From contig JAUZQT010000134.1 of the NCBI GenBank assembly GCA_030950825.1, positions 1-21,369 on the forward strand: 21,369 bases of DNA, written 5' to 3'. The DNA is from Mariprofundaceae bacterium (GTDB lineage: Bacteria > Pseudomonadota > Zetaproteobacteria > Mariprofundales > Mariprofundaceae). The translations under genes were made by a program, and so were the position numbers. The notes below the pieces were generated by a model. That model was not told the origin of the DNA and did no database searches. It saw only the letters and a program-made list of their open reading frames with translations. This document shows, one piece after another, positions 13,554 through 20,360 of the stretch (positions are counted from its first letter, which is position 1; every line of letters begins with the position of its first letter).

Positions 13554-15500
13554 TCAGAATCCACTTTCACGGATAAAAATAGCCAAAACTTGATCAAGCA
13601 GTCGGTTAAAGTAACTGCGACGTTTACCTTTAAGGCGAACAGTGCCACGCAAGCGATGTTGGATAGCAATTAAATTAGAGCAACTGAAGCTTATTTTATA
13701 AATCGCGGCTTCAGGAATCAATTCACCCTTATCACTTCGGCGTACTGGAATGTCGCCCTGATAGATAGAGGCGAGCATAGGCGCTTCCAGCCTTGCTTCA
13801 TCTGCTTGACTCATGCTTATAAACGTCAAGTGAATGGGTTGAATATCTGTATTTTCAGGATAAAATATCGCGTCATCTATTTGCTTAACTTGGGAAATAT
13901 CTATTTCAAACACATAGGCTTGTATAATGCTTTTTTCCGTAGAAACGATCAAGGCAAGAGCCTCATTCTTTTGTATATAAGCACCTTCATGAATGTCAGG
14001 GTTTAACAGCATCAAACGACCATCAAAACCAGCGCGTAATTGCAAAGCTTCTTGACGCTCTTGCAGGGTTTGATATTCTTGTTTAAGACCTTGATATTCT
14101 TGATCAACAATGCGACTTTCTTCTGCTAACTCTAAGGACACACCTTGTGTTTCTTGCTGCCATTGAGATAACATGATTTTTTGTTTCAATAGATTTAGTT
14201 TATGATCTAAAGCCATGGACGAAAGCGTCAGTAACCGCTGGTTTTTTCGCACCATATCACCTTCTTTAACCGCTAACGTTTTAATAACCGCTGACTCTGA
14301 AGCATACAATGTTGTTTGATGCTGGCTAAGCCAAACCGCAGGCGCATCAATACTAGCCTGCCACGGCAGGACAAAAGCCAACAACAAAAGACCAAATAAC
14401 GCGAATGTGCGGTACGCTGAAAAATTATTGAGTTTCGCCTTTCGTTTCCACCATTCTTTTAGTTCATTGTATATTGGTAAAATAATAAACCATCCCAATT
14501 CAACCAGCATCAATATGATGCCTAAAATTTTAAAAAAGAAAAAATAGACCAGTAGCGCAATACCCAAGAAAAGAAAAAAACGATAAACCCAAGTACACCA
14601 AGCATATAAAATGAGACTTCGGTGTAATCTAGGTGGAAAAAACTCAGGCACTCTTTCATGGGAAGAAAAAAGAATCTCACGCAACTTCCACTTCCCTAAG
14701 GCAAAACCACGCTGTTGTAAATTTTCAACTTCCCACCAATCCGACAATAAATAATAACCATCAAAACGCATAAAAGGGTTAAGATTGATAAATAACGTCA
14801 TGACCCACGTCGTGGTTGCCAACAAAAAGAAGGCACTGCGTAAACCACCATCTGGCGTGATGCTCCAAAGTAATGTCGCGATAACGGCCAAACTGAGTTC
14901 GGCAGCCATACCCGCAGCACCAATGTGCATACGCTGTTTTTTAGACGGTAGTTTCCACGCATCACTTGTATCTGTATATAAAACAGGCCACATCACCAAC
15001 AAAGCAACACCCATCGTTGGTACATGAACACCATAGTGTTTTGCCGTATATGCGTGTCCAAACTCATGAATGATTTTCGCAAAGAACAGAGCACATCCAT
15101 ATAGTATGAAGCCTTGCATACTAAAAAAGTGCAGAAAAGTGTTTAGAAAAGCATCCCACTGACGTGAAATAAGATAGGCCGCCACACCACAAAAACATAT
15201 CAATATATAAAGAAACCATTGCTGATACACCCAATGAAACCAGCGTTGACTATGTTCCAGAAAGCGATCGGGTTGAATCAAGGGAACACGCAGAAAAAGG
15301 TAGTTTTTGAGCAGCCATGAGAGCCAATATGTGTGTGTGGCTTGTTTTTGTAAGGCTAAATAAGCCACCCCCTCTGCTCCCTGTACTTGAATCAAATTGT
15401 TTATTTTAAGAAACTGCACAAGCTGTTCAACATGACTGATGCTTGGATTTAGCGTGGTGTTTTTTGCAACATCATCAATTATTTTTTGCCCATCCGCCAA
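13554..15500 (-). CDS. Polytopic M50 zinc metalloprotease fused to a HlyD-type adaptor domain
   Basis: The 648 residues shown begin at the only canonical in-frame start, a TTG, but the real protein probably begins further upstream (see 15501-15650). The first 380 residues hold several membrane segments around the M50 (site-2 protease) zinc site: HEFGH at 145-149 and NLNPFMRFDGYY at 239-250, whose aspartate is the third ligand. After the last membrane segment (about 364-380) comes a split lipoyl domain (SAVIKTLAVKEGDMVRKNQ, then LRAGFDGRLMLLN near 488-500) interrupted by a coiled coil near 431-487, as in HlyD adaptors. This architecture resembles the peptide zinc metalloprotease/YydH-like group. 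It is the last gene of the putative export operon and would sit in the inner membrane with its adaptor arm in the periplasm. Substrate unknown. Confidence 0.85.
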   Translation of the reverse strand: MADGQKIIDDVAKNTTLNPSISHVEQLVQFLKINNLIQVQGAEGVAYLALQKQATHTYWLSWLLKNYLFLRVPLIQPDRFLEHSQRWFHWVYQQWFLYILICFCGVAAYLISRQWDAFLNTFLHFFSMQGFILYGCALFFAKIIHEFGHAYTAKHYGVHVPTMGVALLVMWPVLYTDTSDAWKLPSKKQRMHIGAAGMAAELSLAVIATLLWSITPDGGLRSAFFLLATTTWVMTLFINLNPFMRFDGYYLLSDWWEVENLQQRGFALGKWKLREILFSSHERVPEFFPPRLHRSLILYAWCTWVYRFFLFLGIALLVYFFFFKILGIILMLVELGWFIILPIYNELKEWWKRKAKLNNFSAYRTFALFGLLLLAFVLPWQASIDAPAVWLSQHQTTLYASESAVIKTLAVKEGDMVRKNQRLLTLSSMALDHKLNLLKQKIMLSQWQQETQGVSLELAEESRIVDQEYQGLKQEYQTLQERQEALQLRAGFDGRLMLLNPDIHEGAYIQKNEALALIVSTEKSIIQAYVFEIDISQVKQIDDAIFYPENTDIQPIHLTFISMSQADEARLEAPMLASIYQGDIPVRRSDKGELIPEAAIYKISFSCSNLIAIQHRLRGTVRLKGKRRSYFNRLLDQVLAIFIRESGF

Positions 15501-15650
15501 GTGCCAGCGAGAAATAATCTCGAATTCTTGCCAACCTATCCGGTAATAGCGATTTCGTGCAGGATCATGAATAGACCATGTCTGCTCACCGCTGCGATGC
15601 TTAGGGCCGGAAAACAGTGCTAAATCTTCTCGTAATATTGGAAGAATTGG
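15501..15650 (-). other. In-frame, coding-looking N-terminal extension of the M50 gene with no canonical start
   Basis: The 50 codons between the preceding stop (15653-15651) and the TTG at 15500 are open in the same frame and encode text such as LREDLALFSGPKHRSGEQTW and IHDPARNRYYRIGWQEFEII. This resembles the conserved cytoplasmic N-terminus of M50/HlyD hybrids (a loop-binding region with xDPxxxxYYRIG). No ATG, GTG or TTG occurs in it. Candidate non-standard starts are ATT at 15647, ATA at 15638 and CTG at 15617. Alternatives are stop-codon read-through from the GAF-HlyD gene, which is in the same frame, or a sequence error. Confidence 0.7.
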
Positions 15651-16994
15651 TTACCAACCTAGCCATTGCCGAGCTGCAGCTAAAGGGCGACGAAAAAGAT
15701 AATAAATGATGGGAACTTTTTGACCATAAATTTTTGCTGTACCACGTAAACCAATGCGTGGGGGTGTAACACCTGCATCAAAATGTGCGCGTAATTCATA
15801 ACTTAAGGCATCTGATTCATCATTGATTGCTTGGTAGCTGTAATAGTAAAGTCGCGCTGGGATGGCTTCCAAAGGGTTCATATTGAGAAATAGAGACACC
15901 TCAGAGTTTTCAGAAAAAATCAGGCTATCCCCTACAGCTAATTGCATCTTAAGCTCAGTTTTTTTGGGGTCGGCAATCATCAATAAACGCTCACCCATCT
16001 GTACAGGACGCCCCGTCCATGCATCAGGATCAGAGAAAATAGCAATACCTGGCTGGCTGGCTCGAATAGCTAAACGTTGCAACATATCTTGCAGAAATTG
16101 GACTTCTGTTTTTTTTTGCGAGGCCTGCGCTCGCAACATCACCATGCTTCTTTTTTGTTTGTCATCACGGGCTGCCTGTTGCACAGCTTGTTGATACCGT
16201 GCATTCAACATCGCAAGTTCTTTGATTGCCACACTCAAACGAGCTCGAATTTCCACATCGTCCAAAGAAAATAACAAGGTGTTTTTTTGTACAACCTCAT
16301 TAGGTTCCACATGTACTTGATCAATAATACCATCTAACGGCGCACGAATTACAGTCGCATGGAGCGCCTTCACTTGTGCTGGAGCAAGGGCCGATTGGCG
16401 GATAGGTATCCACAAAAGTGTAAACACCAGCAATAACAAAAACATCTTCTTTTTCGGTGTACCCAACAAACGATGTAAGACGTGTCGCCATTGATGCGTT
16501 TGTTGGCCTAGATGCATACACCAAGCCGCACTATAGGTTGGCTGTAATTGCTCAAGTAGGATATGATCAGCCTCTTGCCATGCCTCCTGGCGCACAAAAA
16601 GCAATCCCCCTATCTTTCGTTCACCTTGATATAAGGGCAACCACAATGCATGTTCTGGCAACCACTCCTGCCAATGCCGTTGCAATGTCTTAGGTACGGC
16701 TTGTTTGGAAAAAATATAGCATTGTTCGTGTGCTTGCATGTGTTGATGTTGACATATCTTTTTTAACCACTGCATCATAGGCGCTTGTCTGTCAGGAGAA
16801 GGCAGCCCTGAAATAGCAACGATATGAGGATTGATTGTTTCACCATACCATAAAATCGCCTGACGATACTGAATCAATGAATACGTTTCATTCACCACAT
16901 GAAAAGAAAAGTTTTCTTCGTTCTTACTACTGCAAGCTTTCTGCTGCAATTGAACAAGGAGACTTAAAGCTTGTATCTGTACTTTATTTTTCAT
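15651..16994 (-). CDS. GAF-like/HlyD hybrid membrane-fusion protein
   Basis: The 447-residue protein has three parts. Residues 1-165 form a soluble cytoplasmic domain with the alternating pattern of a GAF-like sensor (AILWYGETINPHIVAISG, ALWLPLYQGERKIGGLLFV). One membrane helix follows a KKK stop at about 181-198. The periplasmic part is HlyD-like: a lipoyl half VIRAPLDGIIDQVHVEPNE near 215-233, a coiled coil of about 60 residues containing many Gln and Ala, the second lipoyl half, and a beta-barrel ending in GLRGTAKIYG. The GAF assignment is from pattern only. The start at 16994 overlaps the end of the preceding adaptor gene by 11 bases. A run of nine A's lies in the coiled-coil region of the coding strand. 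The domain order suggests a signal sensed in the cytoplasm is linked to the export channel. Confidence 0.75.
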   Translation of the reverse strand: MKNKVQIQALSLLVQLQQKACSSKNEENFSFHVVNETYSLIQYRQAILWYGETINPHIVAISGLPSPDRQAPMMQWLKKICQHQHMQAHEQCYIFSKQAVPKTLQRHWQEWLPEHALWLPLYQGERKIGGLLFVRQEAWQEADHILLEQLQPTYSAAWCMHLGQQTHQWRHVLHRLLGTPKKKMFLLLLVFTLLWIPIRQSALAPAQVKALHATVIRAPLDGIIDQVHVEPNEVVQKNTLLFSLDDVEIRARLSVAIKELAMLNARYQQAVQQAARDDKQKRSMVMLRAQASQKKTEVQFLQDMLQRLAIRASQPGIAIFSDPDAWTGRPVQMGERLLMIADPKKTELKMQLAVGDSLIFSENSEVSLFLNMNPLEAIPARLYYYSYQAINDESDALSYELRAHFDAGVTPPRIGLRGTAKIYGQKVPIIYYLFRRPLAAARQWLGW

Positions 16995-17787
16995 CTATTA
17001 TAGCCTTAATACTGACCTTACCGCTCATCCCTGAAAGCAGCTCAGGATGTTTACCTTGAATTTCACCTGTGATTTTTAAAGTTTGACTTACAGGATCAAC
17101 CTTGGCACCCAATTGTGTAATAACTGCATTGTAATTCGTGCTGGACTCACTGATAAACACTGAAAAAGCATGTCCTTTTTTAAGCCATGTTAACCACGAA
17201 GAGGGAACCAAAACCTCTATTTCTAAATCTCGATCATCCAAAATATCCATTAAAGCTTGACCTTCTTGTGCATATTCATACGTGCGAATATGCAACGCTA
17301 CTACACGGCCAGTGTAAGGCGCATAAATTCGGCAGCGTTTGACCTTTGCTTGCCAAACATCTTTTACAGCTACGGCCTGTGCAAGCTCAGCCTGTACATT
17401 TGCCATTTCAAGCTGACTGATTGAATTCAAACTTACCAATTCACGGCTAATGAGTAAGCGCTCATTGGCTGCATGCAATAAAGCATTGGCACGCGCCAAC
17501 TCAGCATTTTGTACAGAGCAGTCAAATACAAATAATACCTGTCCTTTTTTAAATCGTCCGCCTTCAGACACATAAGCACGCTGAACCTTAGCTGACATTT
17601 CTGCGGCTAGCGTTGTCTTATGCTTGGGTTTCAGATGCCCTCGTAAATCTGAGTTTTGTTGATCTGGGGAAAACAACGCCATGCGTTCAATTTCTGCATT
17701 TGGTAAAAACTCTGCAGCAATAGCAGGTAGACAAAGAAAAATGCATACAGCGAAAGCTGTATGCATTTTAAACATCATGTTATTCAA
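16984..17787 (-). CDS. Exported periplasmic adaptor (RND/HlyD membrane-fusion family)
   Basis: The 267-residue protein begins with a signal peptide, hydrophobic from about residue 10 to 22, with likely cleavage after AIAA near 25. It then has the first lipoyl half (SAKVQRAYVSEGGRFKKGQV, residues 65-84), a short coiled coil (91-150), the second half (APYTGRVVALHI) and a beta-barrel domain ending in a conserved SGMSGKV. Such adaptors bridge an inner-membrane pump to a TolC channel. The ORF starts at a TTG five bases after an AGG; ATGs three and four codons downstream are alternatives and would not change the signal peptide. It is six bases after the TolC-OmpA gene and overlaps the GAF-HlyD gene, so the operon is tight. 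A short hairpin region suggests an efflux or secretion adaptor; the partner pump is not obvious. Confidence 0.85.
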   Translation of the reverse strand: MNNMMFKMHTAFAVCIFLCLPAIAAEFLPNAEIERMALFSPDQQNSDLRGHLKPKHKTTLAAEMSAKVQRAYVSEGGRFKKGQVLFVFDCSVQNAELARANALLHAANERLLISRELVSLNSISQLEMANVQAELAQAVAVKDVWQAKVKRCRIYAPYTGRVVALHIRTYEYAQEGQALMDILDDRDLEIEVLVPSSWLTWLKKGHAFSVFISESSTNYNAVITQLGAKVDPVSQTLKITGEIQGKHPELLSGMSGKVSIKAIIDEK

Positions 17788-17793
17788 TGAAAC

Positions 17794-19725
17794 CTACTTG
17801 AGAATCCGCAATTCAACACGCCGATTTTGAGCACGACCTGAATCTGTTGCATTGTCAGCAATTGGTTTTGTTTCACCATAACCTTGTTCAGATAAACGTG
17901 ATGCTGCAATACCATGTTGTACAAGGTAGTCATAGACACTTTGAGCACGTTGATGTGATAGTTCTAAATTATATACAGCTTCGCCTCGGTCATCGGTATG
18001 CGCTGCCACTTCAACGCGTACTGTATTGTGTTTACGCAAGGTGTTAACAGCATTGTTTAACACACTGTTTGAAGATAATGTTAAATCAGCACTACTATTG
18101 GCAAAAGTGACGCCTTGCAATGAAATGACAAGAGGTGCTTTTTTCACAACAAAGGGTGATTTTTTCACAACAACGGGGGGGGCGACACATTGCTCACGGT
18201 TAAATGTACCATTTTCGTACTTACTTGGATAACAATTCCAGAAAAAGGGCTCGGCAGCCGCCTTAGACCACGGTTTCATATTTTGTTTTAAATGTTGGGT
18301 AACAGCCTTAAGGCTTGTATCGGATAAGTCACCAGCCAGCGGATCAACACCCAAGGTTGCATACACACGACCTGCAGCATTTTGAATGGCAGCATAAGCT
18401 TCATAACGATGGAAAGTGGCATTTAAGGCACTAATATCTGCACCAATGATATCCAAGCGATTTTGTGTTTTTGCCGCATTGTGGAGTTGTTTGGTCAGTT
18501 TATTTTCCACATCTTGCATTTCAGTACTGCGTTTCAGTTGGTATTGCGCATGTAAATACTCGCGATAGGATAAGTGTACTTGAGCCAATATCGCCATATG
18601 AATGGCCATACGACGTTGATCTGCCAAGGTCTCTTGCGCATGGGCATGATCCATGACTGAATTACCAGACAGCAGGTTGAAAACATTCCATGTAATTCTT
18701 CCACCTGCATCAGCCCAAGTGTTGTAGTGTAAAAATGAGTTGCTGTCGTAACTGCCACCTGTATCAAATTCAATACCTGGTAATAGGCGCAACATTGCTT
18801 TTTTTGTTTCCTGTGTGGTGATACGTTTTTTATACATCTCTTCACGTAATTCAGGACGCTCTAGTAATGCAATCTCTTCCATTTTAGGTAAACAAAAAGG
18901 GATTTTTGCCACATCCAAGGATAATTTTTTAGGTACGTCCAATTTTATATTTGTGCCCAATGGCACATTGATCAGTACAGCCAGTTCTGTGCGAGCCAAA
19001 ATCATTTTGTGTTGTAAGTTTTCTAACTGGTTAATGAGCTTTAATAACTTCTTTTGATATTGAAGAGCCTTTCTTGGTGCAGATAAGCGTTTTAAACCAG
19101 CTAGCTTGGCATCTTCTAGTGCGCAACGTGCATCATATAAAATACGTTGTACTTCGGGCTCTAATACTTGCGCACTTGCAGCTTTCCAAAAAGATCCGCG
19201 CACATCACGAATTAAACGGTTGACTACTTTACGGCGGTTCTCATCAGCAATTAAGGTGCGGTCAGCTTCTTGTTTTACTTGGTAATAAGTCACACCAAAA
19301 TCCAGCACATTCCAAATCATCCGAAGATCTGCCGTTTGAATTGTCTTATCCGATGCTGTTGCAAAGGATTTTGCTGGTGTATTGGTTAACGTATCAAAAC
19401 TATCTGAAATAGGTGTAGTCGAACGTGTCCGAACCCCCCCACTCGCCCTCAATGTGGGTAAAAAATCATATTTTGTTAAATCATATTGACCCAAAGCGAC
19501 TTGTTTCTCAAACAATTTGGTGCGGTGATCTAGGTTATATTTAAGTGCTCTCGCCATGGCTTCATGCAATGACAGCTTTTGACCAAGATTTTCTTGGCCA
19601 TCAAAAATAGCAACCCTATCTTGAGCAATGCCTTGTTTGCGTTCATCCAGCGTGAAAGGTGTCGGTTTTGTGGCACAGGCTGTTAGCGTTAGCAGTACCC
19701 CCACACATACAATTTTACGAATCAT
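17794..19725 (-). CDS. TolC-family outer-membrane lipoprotein channel fused to a C-terminal OmpA peptidoglycan-binding domain
   Basis: The 643-residue protein starts with a lipoprotein signal and lipobox LTAC (cysteine 17). Residues 50-470 are a TolC/outer-membrane-factor repeat pair: LSLHEAMARALKYNLDHR, a predicted helical hairpin around LQYQKKLLKLINQLENLQHK, and a second copy with LPGIEFDTGGSYDSNSF. Residues 471-532 are a linker with VVVKKSPFVVKKAPLV. Residues 533-643 are a complete OmpA domain: VEVAAHTDDRGEAVYNLELS, RAQSVYDYLVQHGI and AQNRRVELRIL, including the Asp and Arg that grip diaminopimelate. This is a fusion of a channel with its own cell-wall anchor. AGGA lies about eight bases before the ATG. 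A run of eight C's (coding strand) falls in the linker, at the junction of the two parts. It heads the export operon. Confidence 0.85.
   Translation of the reverse strand: MIRKIVCVGVLLTLTACATKPTPFTLDERKQGIAQDRVAIFDGQENLGQKLSLHEAMARALKYNLDHRTKLFEKQVALGQYDLTKYDFLPTLRASGGVRTRSTTPISDSFDTLTNTPAKSFATASDKTIQTADLRMIWNVLDFGVTYYQVKQEADRTLIADENRRKVVNRLIRDVRGSFWKAASAQVLEPEVQRILYDARCALEDAKLAGLKRLSAPRKALQYQKKLLKLINQLENLQHKMILARTELAVLINVPLGTNIKLDVPKKLSLDVAKIPFCLPKMEEIALLERPELREEMYKKRITTQETKKAMLRLLPGIEFDTGGSYDSNSFLHYNTWADAGGRITWNVFNLLSGNSVMDHAHAQETLADQRRMAIHMAILAQVHLSYREYLHAQYQLKRSTEMQDVENKLTKQLHNAAKTQNRLDIIGADISALNATFHRYEAYAAIQNAAGRVYATLGVDPLAGDLSDTSLKAVTQHLKQNMKPWSKAAAEPFFWNCYPSKYENGTFNREQCVAPPVVVKKSPFVVKKAPLVISLQGVTFANSSADLTLSSNSVLNNAVNTLRKHNTVRVEVAAHTDDRGEAVYNLELSHQRAQSVYDYLVQHGIAASRLSEQGYGETKPIADNATDSGRAQNRRVELRILK
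18175..18182. repeat. Eight-base C homopolymer (coding strand) at the TolC/OmpA junction
   Basis: The coding strand reads GTC GCC CCC CCC GTT, eight C's in a row, encoding Val-Ala-Pro-Pro-Val just before the lysine-rich linker. A one- or two-base slip would remove the OmpA domain while leaving the channel intact. A second run of seven G's (coding strand) lies at 19434-19440, early in the same gene, where a slip would abolish the protein. Confidence 0.6.
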
Positions 19726-19790
19726 TCTATTATCCTTTTTTATTTATTTTTTCTATGACGTTGAGGGATATCGCCAACCCTTTTTTATGA

Positions 19791-19952
19791 CCTAGGTCCT
19801 GCAAGTGTTTGTGCGTGCAGAGTGTAAGATATTGGTTTACATGGCGTATTGAAAAAACACGTAGTCACCTTATTGGTAATGAGTGTTTTTTCAATAGTCC
19901 AAGTGAATCAAGAGCTTGCGCTATGGATGTGCAAACACTTGCAGGATCTAGG
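19791..19952. repeat. 162-bp nested palindromic element upstream of the TolC-OmpA gene
   Basis: The outer arms at 19791-19814 and 19929-19952 match at 21 of 24 positions (CCTAG-TCCTGCAAGTGTTTG core). The inner arms at 19847-19860 and 19883-19896 match perfectly over 14 bases (TATTGAAAAAACAC), and the DNA between outer and inner arms is also imperfectly complementary. The whole element folds back on itself and contains no credible gene. It resembles a MITE or a structured leader; it lies 65 bases upstream of the TolC-OmpA start codon, so it may sit in the 5' end of the transcript. Confidence 0.7.
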
Positions 19953-19960
19953 TATGACTT

Positions 19961-20005
19961 CTCCCTCCCCCTAGGATTCCTCAGAAAAAACTTTGTAGGG
20001 GGGAG
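19961..20005. repeat. C/G-rich hairpin between two palindromic elements
   Basis: CTCCCTCCCCCTA (19961-19973) faces TAGGGGGGAG (19996-20005) across about 22 bases. Pairing is imperfect because of the extra T. It could act as a terminator-like stem, or be the remnant of a repeat. Function unknown. Confidence 0.4.
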
Positions 20006-20011
20006 TTATAT

Positions 20012-20180
20012 TTAACCCGCATTATTCATGAATCGCCGTGATGATCGCGCCGAAGCTTTGTTTGCAACGGATTTTTTGCCATGAGTGCCGTAGCCATGCA
20101 TACGGGCGATTGGCAAAGTATTCGTTGCGGACAAAGGGGCAAGCGACGGCGCGGCAGCATTTATGAATAATGCGGGTTAA
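20012..20180. mobile_element. 169-bp MITE-like element with 22-bp terminal inverted repeats
   Basis: The ends TTAACCCGCATTATTCAT-AAT (20012-20033 and the complement of 20159-20180) match at 21 of 22 positions. The interior is also an imperfect palindrome, with matching blocks around CTTTGTTTGCAACGGAT and its partner CTTTGTCCGCAACGAAT. There is no open frame of transposase size. It looks like a non-autonomous miniature element whose ends would be recognised by a transposase elsewhere. I did not find a clear target-site duplication. Confidence 0.65.
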
Positions 20181-20360
20181 GATCGCAGAAAATTAATTAT
20201 CATGTCTAAGCAGTGTAAAACATCTCCTTTTTCCTTGTAGAACCAGCAACATAGGTCTGCTATGCGGCTATTTCTGCATCTTGAATACGCGCTTTTATCC
20301 TACGTGTTCATCTGGCGTATTTATGTTTTTCGTGACCCTTAATCAATGATGTATCATTCA
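20181..20360. other. Non-coding stretch between the MITE and the adhesin stop codon
   Basis: No credible gene is seen. AATACGC (20283-20289) and GCGTATT (20315-20321) are complementary. Read on the minus strand, short open segments such as IKGHEKHKYAR are broken by stops and could be the worn end of an older insertion sequence, but I cannot support that. No good transcription terminator is evident behind the adhesin gene here. Confidence 0.4.

Noticed and set aside
19809..20015. Small plus-strand gene in the palindromic region
   Set aside because: It runs through inverted-repeat arms, has no ribosome site and shows no protein-like features.
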